This document shows, piece by piece, positions 12,907 through 24,400 of a DNA stretch of 64,000 bases (the first letter of the stretch is position 1; each line of letters begins with the position of its first letter). The DNA lies in assembly GCA_030267565.1 (NCBI GenBank), contig BRXU01000008.1, forward strand, positions 930,001 through 994,000, read 5' to 3'. Under the pieces are notes generated by a model. It had not been told where the DNA came from, searched no databases, and was given only the letters and a program-made list of their open reading frames with translations. Made by a program: the position numbers and the translations under genes. Source of the DNA: Pleodorina starrii. Lineage: Eukaryota; Chlorophyta; Chlorophyceae; Chlamydomonadales; Volvocaceae.

Positions 12907-15900
12907 TCACGACGCGGCAGCTGCCTTCCCCGGGAAGGGCACCCCCAGCTCCATCAGCTTCCCAAAGGCCACCGCAAAGTCCTGGCGGGGGGGGGGTCAG
13001 GGAGTGATATGCTCCTTTATATAAGAAGGGGAGTCACTGGCCGGGGGGAAAGAAGAGGTGGTGCGAGGCGTGCAAGGCGGGAGCAAGAAGCTGCATGCTT
13101 CGCGAAAGCCTGTAAGTCAACTCAGGGGTCAAACAGTATACACCGGGTGCCATACCGCGCAGGTGCCATTCATCGCCCCCCACCGTCTCAACATTGAAAG
13201 GCCCCCCGTTACCGTTCACGGGCTCCGGCCTATACGTGGATAACCCCCAATCTGCCGTCCGAAGCCTGCACTGCTTTGCTTCTGCTAGCAGTTCGCCTCG
13301 CTCACGGACCGCGTTGCATTACGAATTTTACGATTTAGACACACACGCCCAATTTCCAGAGCCTTTCACTCGCCCTCCCTGTCTCACCTTGAAGAAGGCG
13401 TCCTGGTCCTTCGCGTACAGCGTGACCCACTTCTGCGCTCCGGGGAGGGCGCGCACGCGTCAGGAGCGAGGGGGTTGAGGCGAGCTTCAGCCAACACTTC
13501 AAATGCCACGCGGGGCACCGCCGGCGCAGACCGAACGCATGGGATACGCCAGACCGTATCCGATGGGACCCTAAGTATGGGATTAAGCCCGTGGCAACAC
13601 GCAGCACAGCACTTCCAGGTGACAACGCGCGACCCTGCATTGTTGTCGCTTGACGCCAAAACGAGGGAACCCAGGGGAGCCATCGGCGCACATCAGCGCC
13701 AAATGGCCCATTCATTTCGCCACTCACAAGCCGCCCGCTGAGGTGAACCCGGCTCACCAAAACCCTTCCCAATCTCTCGCGGCCATCTTGGCCCATACGT
13801 ACAGGACTCATGATGAGCCTGGTTGCACCCCCTGATAAGTGAAGTCCTGTCCGCGCTCATGTTCCCAGCTCCCTTTCCCCCCTCTCCGCCCGAAGCCGTC
13901 CCTCCGCTCTTGGCGACCCTCGCATCCCTGCAGGCCCCACCTCGCCCCGTCCCCTTTACCTGCCCCCCTCGTGTCCTGACACGGTACTAGAGGCCCCGAC
14001 TCACCTTGAACGTCCTGTCCGACAGCAGGCACATGTCGGTGGGCAGCATCATGAGGGTGCCGGTCTTGGCGTCCTCATACTGCAGGGGGCCGTCCCACTT
14101 CTTCGGACGCCTGCGCGCGCGCGGGGGGGAAGGGAGAACGGTAACATGTAACAGGTACAGGTTTCGGTAACAGGTAACAGGTACATCGGTACGTGTTGCA
14201 CGGTCTGGGTTCGCTTGCGTCACGTGTGTGGTGTGTCCCATCGCTGCGGCATTATCAAAACCATATCCCACCGACCCGCCCCCCCCTTTTGCCCTCCTGA
14301 GGCCCCACCCTGCGCTCACCACTTGTTGTTGGTCAGCTCCTGGAAGTAGAGGTTGGAGAAGGTGGTGGGCGCGTTGGTCCAGGGGCCGACGAAGCCGCTG
14401 CGGTCGGCGTGGCAGCGGCCCAGCGTGTGTGCGCCGCTCAGCGCCACAATGTCGCGGTCGTCAAAGCCCATGCGGTGGAAGACGTCGCGCAGGTGCTTGG
14501 CGCCCTGAGGGAGGGTTGGGGTCAGGGAGTGGGGGTTATCCACGTATAGGCCGGATGGGGGGGGGGTAAAAAGAAAATACCACAGCGGAGACGGAGATGG
14601 CGTTAACGAACGGACCCGGAACCCAGCAATACTGAAGGAGGGGGGGTCGCGGAGGGTGAGGGGTGTCGGGTGCGCAGCGTTATCCTGCTTTCAAACCTCC
14701 CGCACGCCCTCCCTCTCGCCCAGTTGATCCACCTACCAGCGTTGCGTTGGGCAGACGGCCATCCGGAACGATCTTGGAGCCATCCGAGTAGTCGACCCGG
14801 CCCGACCGCCAGGCCACGGTGGGGCCTGCGCCGCATGCAGCGGGCGGAAGAGCGGACCGGTTGATGGGAGTGTGTGGTCGGGGGTGTCGCAACGCGATTG
14901 TGGAAAGCAAGGACGCAGCAGCACGCGCACGGAAGAGGTGCGGCCAGCGACAACTGCAGTGTGCTGCGCGGCCCGAACAAACCAAACCAAACAGCAGTTC
15001 AGGGCGGCACAACGATCCACAGCTCAACACAACCCATTTCCCAGCGGCGACATCCCTAACAACGGTCCACCCACTGTGGAAACAACTTCCGCATTTGCAC
15101 CGTTTCGTACCCAAAGCGTGCATTGAACGTTAACCCTAACTACGCCGCCCCTTTCCATCAACGCGCCCTCGGTTCCTTTCGCCCCAACCCCCTCCGCCGC
15201 CTCAGCGCTTACCTCCCATGTCCTCAATGGCCACCACGCCCGCCAGCGTCCACAGGTCCGCGTAGGAGATCCAGGGATGGGCTTCCTTGACGGGATCGAG
15301 CAGCTGCCGGGCGATGGCCAGGCCCTTGTTGGCCGCCCACTCGCACTCGGGAGGAAATCTGCGGGCCGAGGGACGCAAGGAAGCGAGGCGTACGCAAATT
15401 GTGAGGTGATGCGGACAAAATCGAAAGACGGAAGTGGAGCGGGAGAGGGAACCGCATGCATAGGGAGGGTTCCCGAATGGGCGAGGGGCGGGCTTGGCAG
15501 GATGGCAGCATGGCGCTGCAGCCCGCTGTTGGAATGGCCTGCCGGACAGCCGGGCTGAAGCTCTGCCAGTCTGCCTGCATGGCGGCTCCCTGCCTACCGG
15601 CCCGGCGCCGGCCGCATGCGCTGCCCCCAAACCTGCCGAGTCCCAAACTTGCGAACCCCGGTGCGGCCGCTAAGCCGCAACCCACGATCTGCCGCACGAT
15701 GCACAAACCAATCGGCCGTGTCTCACTGGACTCGGGCACACCTGGAAATTTGGAACACCTCTCAGCCGAAAGCACGGCCGATCGCTCTTCCCATCACAAC
15801 CCCAGCGCTCGAAATCTGGGTCCGGACAATCACACATCATGTCATGGTACTAAGCTACCCTGCAAGCGCGACGACAGAGTTCTCCCGTCTCGGCAGCGGG

Positions 15901-17189
15901 GGAGCATGTCAGCTATCCGCGGCACCTGCCCCGGCCACCGACCCAAGCCCACAACCCGGCACCCCGACCCACATCGCCGGCACCGACCCTGACCCCCGAC
16001 CCACATCGCCGAGTTTGCCCATAGCCCCCAGGGCCAGACTTGGCGACCCGTCCACGTCCATGTCCCGGCACCCCCGCCCTCCGTTGCCGCCACCAATCCT
16101 CCATACATGTGACGCACCTCATGGTGGCGCCGTTAGAGCCACCGGTGCCGTCCGACTTGTCGTACGTGCCCGCCGCGTGCCACGCCAGCCGTACGAGGAG
16201 CGGACCATACGAGCCGTCATCGTAGTCCGCATCCAGCAAAGACGAGATGGACTTGCGGACGGCGTCGTAATCCCCGGGGGTCGAAGTCTGGGCCCGGGCG
16301 GGGGATTCCGTCACAAGAGGGACCAGCATTTGGTGACGCAGTGGGCAATGGGCGGTGATCATTGGCTGCAATGGGCAATCCATGCTGCGAACAGGCATGG
16401 AGCTATGCAACTGGCTGGGTCCAGTAACCGCGTACTCATGTACCGTAGCAGCAGGCGTGATGTTCTTCTTGAGCTGCGGGCTTTGCTCCTTGGCTTGATA
16501 TCCAACCATCAAGGCGTTTGGCAGTCATCAACCACGCGCTGGGAGCCACCTGAGCCACCTGAGCGGTCACGGTCATAGGCAGACAGTACCGTATCGCGTA
16601 CCTTCGGGGCAGCAGCGGTGGCCAGCGCTGGCGGACCGGCCAGGGGGCCCGAGGTGGGAGCTTGCGACGTGAAGAGCGAGTAGCCGTACGCAAAGCCAGC
16701 GCCGAGGCCCCCGAACAGCAAGAACTGGAATCCCTGCGAAAACGTGTACAGCAAAGGGACGGCGGGCAAAACCGCTACTTGGAAAAAGTTGCAACCCGGG
16801 GGTTTGCGTGTCAAGAAGCTACGCCCTTGACAACCCGCGCTTTGCATGCACACGGCAGCGCGATGCATGCAAAGCCTTCAAAGCGTGACTGAAGCCATCA
16901 AAGTTATATCTAACGCTGCGCGGACTGCTCGCGAACTGCTCGTCAAGAAAGGCAGTTCGCCACGTTGGCAACATCCTCCTTGCTCCCCACGTGCTTTCGC
17001 AAAAAAACATACCCGGATTTTAGCCTTCGAGTTCGAGTCGGCCTTAACAGCCTCTGGGGCCGCCTTGACTGCCTCAGCAGCTGCCTTGTCGGAAAATGTC
17101 CGGAACTGCTGCTGTAGAAGCGAGGACGGAGCCGCCTGTCGGGCCAGCACAGATCCAAGGCGTAGCAATCGGGGAGCCGATGTAGCCAT
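12907..17189 (-). CDS. APX: Ascorbate peroxidase (class I heme peroxidase)
   Basis: Nine exons join in phase to about 374 residues: 17189-17013, 16733-16602, 16287-16118, 15358-15213, 14825-14737, 14504-14320, 14110-14005, 13432-13388, 12981-12907. The enzyme reduces hydrogen peroxide to water using ascorbate. The N terminus ([18 protein letters not shown]) looks like an organelle targeting peptide. A hydrophobic glycine-rich segment near residues 60-82 ([20 protein letters not shown]) may be a membrane anchor. The distal heme pocket is RLAWH (His about 140) and the proximal site is [12 protein letters not shown] (His about 264). [35 protein letters not shown] and [14 protein letters not shown] are diagnostic of APX rather than cytochrome c peroxidase of fungi. 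Exon 1 to exon 2 joining is the least certain. Whether it acts in the chloroplast or mitochondrion cannot be decided. Introns carry dispersed repeats listed separately. Confidence 0.94.
12997..13024 (-). repeat. Family C intronic repeat, copy 1
   Basis: The word CAGGGAGTGATATGCTCC followed by TTTATATAA lies in the last APX intron, 15 bp from its acceptor at 12982. Related copies lie at 37481-37510 and 63883-63912. Confidence 0.75.
13207..13248 (-). repeat. Family B intronic repeat, copy 1
   Basis: CGTTACCGTTCACGGGCTCC, then GGCCTATACGTGGATAACCC on the plus strand, in the last APX intron. The same sequence appears inverted at 24238-24276 and in shorter form at 14532-14554, 21412-21435 and 35971-35990. 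Confidence 0.8.
14532..14554 (+). repeat. Family B intronic repeat, copy 2
   Basis: GGGGTTATCCACGTATAGG, next to a family A copy in APX intron 5 and close to the acceptor at 14505. A CAGGGAGT word like the start of family C lies just beside it at 14523. Confidence 0.75.
14557..14632 (-). repeat. Family A intronic repeat, copy 1
   Basis: On the minus strand this reads CCGTTCGTTAACGCC, CTCCGTCTCCGCTG and TTTTCTTTTTACCCCC toward the acceptor at 14505 of APX exon 6. The copy at 53396-53472 shares the longest match, including the flanking ACCCAGCAATACT. Confidence 0.85.
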
Positions 17190-18471
17190 TTCTGCTCAAG
17201 AAAAAGTTACGCTGTTTACTGCTGGTGCAGTTTACGAGCTGAAGCAGAAGCAGGGCACTGCTTTGCGCCTTCAGCTTTGCGGCAGTTGCTCTACGGCCAC
17301 GTTCTGCATTCGCCGAAAAAATCCTTGCTTCTTGTACAATTCGCGCTCTCCGGGTAGTTGCAACGGAGCGATTGCCGTACACCGGAAAGGCACGCATGTG
17401 CTCGCTTTCGCAGGACTGTGGCTTAAGTGAACACTTTTTCTTTATTCCAAGTAGGCACTGTAGGATACTGACGCCCCTGTGCCCTCTTTCTACGGCTTAC
17501 CCTAGCTTTGTAGACGGCCGCTCCTCCAGCAATTTTACAATTATTTTTATGTATAATTACAATATATTATAACTCGAATCGCTTGTTTTAACTCTCGCCC
17601 CACGTCCTGTTATATAAAAGCCTGGACATGGACAGCGACGAGGTGTGATATGGGTTCGGGGTGCAGCTTGCTGCATGACAGCGTACATAACTGGCGTTAA
17701 CTTGTCGAGATACCTGGCCCTTCTTTGCAGGTCGAGGGCGTGAAATGGGATGCTTGGAACCGGGCGCTGGCAGGAATAGCCGGTATACTTGCAGTTGGTG
17801 GGCGCAGAGACGATGGTGCTCTTTCACGCGTTTATGATATTGCCGTGGAGCTGCGCGAGAGACTGCGTTACAGGTTAGCCTAGCGGGTGTGGCGGGCGCC
17901 TACTCATGACATGCGCGGGACCACTTGGCGCCTAGTGATCCGGGCAAGGAGTAGGACTCAGAAAAGCTTGCGACAAAAGCTGCACCCGATGTTTGGGGGA
18001 CGTTATTGTGGGCTTGCGTTACCAAGGCTAAACACAGAGATGGCTCCACATAGTCTAGGGAAACTAGCATCCAAACGAAAGTTCACGAGGGCACTACAAT
18101 GAGCGTTGGCACACTCGTCGCGCTGCAAACATCGATCCAGGCTCTCACTTATGGCCTCCGTGACAGTCAATGCCCTTTGCCCAACCTTGACAGCAATCCA
18201 GCCCAACAGCAATCCTGAGAGCGCGAGCATACATCTGATATAAAAATGTATTTCCTTAATAGCGGTCCTTGCCTATTACGTCGCTTGGTATTTGGGTCGA
18301 GTCTATCTGGCTAGGTTGAGTAACGCCGTTTGCCCTGTGAGTGACCCCTTGCATCATGTTTTCAAAACATCCGCCAACAATCATCCCCAGTCAATCATTG
18401 GTGTTTTACTGTTCGATCAAATGCTTGAGTCTTGACACGAAGCTTGATGGCAAGCATCACCACGCAACAAT
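17190..18471. other. Intergenic region between divergent genes
   Basis: This 1.3-kb stretch separates the start of the ascorbate peroxidase gene (minus) from the first proposed exon of the coiled-coil gene (plus), so it should contain both promoters. An AT-rich core with TATAAAAG-like and ATATATTATAAC words lies at 17540-17620. No coding sequence is supported. Confidence 0.5.
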
Positions 18472-21400
18472 ATGCAACCTGCGACGCCCGAGGACAAGCC
18501 GTTCGGCTGTTGCGCCCCAGAACAACACGTGCGAAGCGAAGCGCGGTCCCCTCCTTTGCCACCCCGTGCATCTCTCTGCCTCGCCATGCCGCCCGCACCT
18601 GCTCCCTCTGCTGACCCTCCAGCCTTGCCCATACGCCACCGTGCCGCGAAACTTTGCGCCTCCCTCCCCCCGCCGTCTTCGTCTCCGCTGCGGTATCTTT
18701 TTTTACCCCCCGCTCCGCCCGCCCGCACCCCACAGTCAGGGTCGGCTCCGAGGCCTGAAACATGAGCTGTCCGTCACCGTTGCGGCCGCCCGCTCGGAGC
18801 GCCATGAGGCCATGGCCCGGCTGCAGGAGCTGGAGACGGAGGTGGCCCGGCTGGCGGGGGCGGTGGGTGGGGACCGGGAGCAGGGAGGGGCGGTGGGTGG
18901 GGGCCGGGAGCAGGGAGGGGCGGTGGGTGGGGACCGGGAGCAGGGAGGGGCGGTGGGTGGGGACCGGGAGCAGGGAGGGGCGGTGGGTGGGGACCGGGAG
19001 CAGGGAGGGGCGGTGGGTGGGGACCGGGAGCAGGGAGGGGCGGTGGGTGGGGACCGGGAGCAGGGAGGGGCGGTGGGTGGGGGCCGGGAGCAGGGAGGGG
19101 CGGTGGGTGCGGGGCCGGGAGCAGGGAGGGCCGGTTGGTGCGGGGCCGGGAGCAGGGAGGGGCGGTGGGTGGGGGCCGGGAGCAGGGAGGGGCGGTTGGT
19201 GCGGGGCCGGGAGCAGGGAGGGGCGGTTGGTGTGGGGCCGGGAGCAGGGAGGGACGGTTGGTGCGGGGCCGGGAGCAGGGAGGGGCGGTTGGTGCGGGGC
19301 CGGGAGCAGGGAGGGGCGGTGGGTGCGGGGCCGGGAGCAGGGAGGGACGGTGGGTGTGGGGCCGGGAGCAGGGAGGGACGGTGGGTGTGGGGCCGGGAGC
19401 AGGGAGGGGCGGTTGGTGTGGGGCCGGGAGCAGGGAGGGACGGTTGGTGCGGGGCCGGGAGCAGGGAGGGGCGGTGGGTGTGGGGCCGGGAGCAGGGAGG
19501 GGCGGTTGGTGCGGGGCCGGGAGCAGGGAAGGGCGGTTGGTGCGGGGCCGGGAGCAGGGAGGGGCGGTGGGTGCGGAGCCGGGAGCAGGGAGGGGCGGTT
19601 GGTGCGGGGCCGGGAGCAGGGAGGGGTCTCATCTTATCTCGGATCAGATCACATCATGCCGTCATGAGTTCCCTCGAGACAATCCGCACTTGCCCTCCCC
19701 TGCCCTCCCCTCACCCTCCGCTTTCACTTCCCCTTCGCCTGCGAGTGCAGGTCCAGGCCCAGGGCAGCACCCTGGCAGCCAGGGAGACGGTGTCCCAATC
19801 GCAGGTGGGCAGGGGGGGAGGGAAGGGAAGGGAAGGGGAGGGAAGGGGGAGGGCGGCGGAGGGCTGGCGGGGTAATGAAGAAGAACCGCAGCAAGGTATC
19901 CTTAACCGGCAGGGCTGCGGGTCTAAGGCGCAACGGGTAGGCCTGACAGTTAGCGTGGCGCGGAGCGGGGCTGGAGTCTCGCGGCTGCATGATGCCCGCC
20001 ATTTCAGCTTGTATGCACATATCCGCCCATCCTCGAAAGACCCTGAGTGGCCAATGACGATGTGTTTGCCTGCTGCTGCTGCTGCTGCTTGCGTGCAGGC
20101 GGAGGAAAATGAGCAGCTCAGGCGGCACATCGCGTCGCTGGAGAGGCAGCTGCAGGTGCGCATGCGGATGGGTGTGTGACCCATGGGTCGGTCAGTCCGG
20201 GTCATTGCAGGCGGGGGTCCCTCCCTCGCGCTACAGCTCCAGGAGGGCCCTGAGGAGGGGGGGTGCGCACTATATACGGAACGTTAAGAGCGTCGGGGTT
20301 GGCACTGGAAGGGGAGAGGGGCCGCGGAGGGGGGCGGGCGTAGGTCGAGAGCTGTGCTCCGGCTGGGAGCTTCCGAGCGGTGGCTTCCCTCCCCTTCCCT
20401 CTCCTTCTCCGGGGTGGTGCAGCCTGTCCAGTTTTCCAGCTTCTGTACAGCTCCTTTCGTTTTATGGCAGTCCGGAGGTCCCCCTTTACCTGACGCCCAA
20501 GGTCTGCCGTGACGTTTGCGCCGCCTCCCCACCTTCCCTACCCGCACAACCCCCCGCACACATACACACACACACACCTCACCCTGCGATCCCCCGACTG
20601 CTGCTCTGGCCCACTGGCGTACGGCACCGGCGCGGACGCTGCGCAGCGCTCGGAGGAGGACAGGTGGGCCTTGCGTGCGCCCACAGCAGCGCGGCAGCTA
20701 GCGGTGGTGGCGGTCGGGTGGAGGGTGGAGGGGGCCATGGGACGCAGCTCTCTCTCTCATACTCTCAATGGGTCGGACCTAGGGAGGGAGGGGGGCATCG
20801 GTGTTGGAGAACGGAGGGTGTCCTAGAGAAAGGGAGGTCAGGGCAGAACAGGTGTCCTTGGGAGCCCCGCTCGCGGCAGTGGCCTGGGCCTGGGCCGAAG
20901 TGAGGGCGGCAGAAGTGGCCGGGCGGGATCCTGAGCAGTCCTGAGCAGTCCTTCCCGGGGGGATTGGGGGGATTATGAAAGCGGAGTGGGAGTTCCTGGC
21001 AGCCACATCCGTCTCACCGCGGCGCGGTACAGGCCCCCCTCCCCCTCATAACCCCTTATGGGGGTTATGGCATGAGGCTTACGCCTTTGACTGTCCTCTT
21101 CCTTGTACGACACAGGCGCGTCACGATTTCGGAGCGCAACGACGCGCTGCGGCATCTGGAGAAGATGACCCAGCTGCTCGAGGTGCGTGTGTGTGTATGT
21201 GTGTATGTGTTTAGGGGGAGGGGTGGGAGGTGGGAGGGTGCGGTGCGGTGCAGGGAAGTGGCGGGCATGGGTGCGGGGCAAGAGTTAGTTGCGAGGCTGA
21301 GCCTGAGGAGGCTGAGACTAACGAGACTGAGACCAAGGAGCAAGTTGGGGTCAACCTCGAGGGCACTCACCGGACCTCCCGTCCCACGATGTTCGTCTTG

Positions 21401-24400
21401 TGTGCCCCCCCCCTCCGGCCTAAACGTGGATAATTCCTGCAAATTCACTCTTCAACCCCTCCCCGACCTGCCTTCGTTCTCCCCCTCCTCCCTTCCTTGG
21501 ATTCACTGGTCCGCACTGGTCCTCAGGAGTCGGAGGGTCGTGTGGCGGAGGTGCAGGCGGAGCACAACGGCCTGTTGGGTGAGCGGGCGAGGGGAGCTGG
21601 GTGGGGAGGGGCGGGGAGGAGGCCCGGAAGGGGTTGGGGGGATTGGGGTTCGCCGGCCCGGCCCGGGTCAGGGGAGAAGGAGAGGGCGAAGAAGAGGTGG
21701 GGTGGGGTGGGGGACCGATGATTGCGATGCCTTTCGGCATCAAGTAGGCGTCTAGGTGACCACGCTCATTCCGGCGAGCGCGCGCGCCGCACCTCTCCCA
21801 CCCGTCACTTCCGTATCATGTCCCCGCCTCCCTCCCCGCCCCAGGCCCCCCGCCTCACCCCATCCCTCCTGCAAACGGCAACCCCCCACCCCTTCTTCCC
21901 CCCCCCCTTCCCCGCCCTCCCCCCCCCCACAAACACAAACACAAACACACACACACCCACAGGCGAGCTGGTGGCCACCAAGGGCCGCCTGGCCGATATG
22001 TCCGCTCTGGAGACATTGTACGGCGCCGCTCGGGACGAGCTTCAGCGCCTGGACAAGGAGAACCTGGAGCTGAAGGACATGGTGTCAGCAGGGGGGGTGC
22101 AGCTGGGCAGATCCCGCATCCTGGAGGCGCTGGGGGTGCCGGACCGGGAGGGCAAGGAGAAGCGGGACAGCAGGGACGGAGCGGAGGCGCGCGGCAGGCG
22201 GGGTGGAGGAGGCGGAGGCGGAGGCGGGGGAGGCAGGCCGAGCAGCCCTGCGGGGCTGCGGCTGGGGTACGGCAGCCCGACCGGGTCGGGGTCGGGGCTG
22301 GGCGCCGGCGGCGGGCGGCGCAGCCGCAGCGCGCCGCGGGCGCGGCGGGGGTCATCGCTCCCGGCTGGTGAGTCAGTTGGCAGGGAAGGGGGGGAAGGGG
22401 GTAATTAAAACGGCCCGGGACGAGGGAACGCAACGCAGGGGGGTAAGGGGGTGAGGCGGGGTGGGGTGGGGTGGGGGGGGGCAGTGAGCGCTGTGTGGCA
22501 GAAACACATTCGTGATGGGGCTGGCGTTGTCTGGCCAGGTGGGGTTTTTGGTGGTTTTGCGTGTGGGGTTTTGGATGGCTGGTGCCACTTCCCCCTGTGC
22601 GGCCACCTGTGGGCCTTGGGCCTCTCTTTGGGGGAGCGCTGGCTGCCGTTGGGGCTACCAGGGGGGCTCGGTTACCGGTACGGTAGTCGTTGTGGAGTGG
22701 AGTGGAGTGGAGTGCGGCACAGATCGCAGCAGCACACCACACCACCACCATGCGACGCGCGCGTTGCCCCAGGAGGGCAGCCCGACCGCCCCCTGCCCCA
22801 CGCCCCCTCCGTCCTCCCTCCTCCGACACACTTTCTGCCCCTTCCTGACCTCCATCCATCCATCCAGGTCATCGCGCCCCTCCACCTCCGCACCCTCGCC
22901 CCGCCCCCCGTCACCCCCTTCGCCCTCCCCTCCCTCTTCCCTCGCCCTTCCCTCCCCTCCCCTCCCGCCCCTCAGGCTCCACCTCCGGACCTCTGTCCCC
23001 CGCGGGTGTGCTCCACGTGCCCTCTGGCCCCTCCTCCCACTCCCCCTCCCTGGAGGACCCCGTCAGCGAGATGGCCTTCCTGGGCCCCCCCTCCGCCGCC
23101 TACCCGCCCGACCCGGAGAACTACATGTTTTACCGGGTGGGGGGAGGCTACAGCGCAAAGCTGGTGAGGGGGCGGGGTGAGGGTGGGGTAGGGATGGTGT
23201 GGTGTTACGTACAGGGTTCTATAAGTATAGTATAGGAAGGAGGATGTCCTGTTACGTACAGGATTCTATACGTAACATGTGGAGTGGGGCGTTTCAGCGC
23301 CGGGGTGTTCCGGAGTAAGGTGGGGGGAGGAGGGTACCACATCGCGTGTGTGTGTGTGTGTGTTACCGCGCGCCTAACCTGCAAGAACCCGCGTCTCTTG
23401 CAGGGTTGGCCTTTGCCCCGGATGCGCTTTCTCTCCGTCCTCTCAAACGTTCTCTGCCGCCCTCCGCCTCTTCTCTCACACACAATCCGCTGCCCACTCT
23501 CCCCACCCCTCCCCTCCCTCCCTCTGCCCTCAGAACCCCGCGCAGCCCACCATTCCGAAGCCCCGGGCCAGCGGCTGGGTGCCCAAGGATGTCGTACGGC
23601 TGGTGCAGGTGCGTCACCGGCTGGGTGCGCACCCACCCTACCGTGCCGTACATGTTTATCCTACACGTGTACGGCACTTTCGCCCCCCGCATATGCGCCG
23701 GTGACGTTGCCGCAGCCATTGACACAGTACAAACAGGGAACACCACAACACGTCTTACCTCTTTGTGTGTGCCACATTGCGCATGGAGCATGGCGGCTTG
23801 AACCCCGGGCCCCGGGCCGCCACCTCCGCCCGCCCCCCCCCCCGCCGCGGCGGGTAACCCTCCCCGTGTGCGAACCCTCCCCGCTGCGTTCCTGACCCCA
23901 CTCGCAGCTCACTGCCGTCCTCCTCCTACCCTCGCTCCCCTCTCGCCCCTCGCTTCCTTGCTCCCCCCTTGCTCCCCTCGCTCCCCTCGCTTCACCGCCC
24001 AACCCCACCCCCCTCGCACCCCCCTCGCACCCCTTCCTCCTCTCAGGCCTTCCGTCACAGCTACGGTCTGGGTCTCGAGTGGCGGTTCTGGGAGCCCCTG
24101 GTGCTCATGATCGACGAGGTGTACCGCAGCAGGGCGGATGGAACCCTGGCGGCAATGAGGGCGGCGCAGCAGGAGAAGCTGCGGGTGGGTGTGGGGGGGT
24201 GGCTGTGGGTGGAGGGGGGTTATCCACGGATGGGGTTATCCACGGAGGGGCCGGAGCCCGTGAACGGTAACGTGACAGGAGAATTACGTCTCATGGAGGG
24301 GGGGGGAGGGGTACGTTCATGAGGGAGGGAAGGGAAGGGGAGGGGAGGGTAGCGAGGGAGAGGGCAGGAGAGGGTGGGTTGTTTGAGGGCACGAATGAAG

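Noticed and set aside
16741..16800. Extra N-terminal coding segment before APX exon 2
   Set aside because: The frame stays open upstream, but TTTTCGCAG at 16734-16742 is a good acceptor in the right phase, so the upstream part is treated as intron.
18863..19625. Possible CRISPR-like array
   Set aside because: Units are contiguous with no unique spacers, and the host is eukaryotic; it is a minisatellite.
18341..20179. A 612-codon open frame on the plus strand and matching long frames on the minus strand
   Set aside because: Most of their length is the 30-31 bp minisatellite, which is open in several frames. Only short parts (18740-18862, 19751-19804, 20099-20155) behave like exons.
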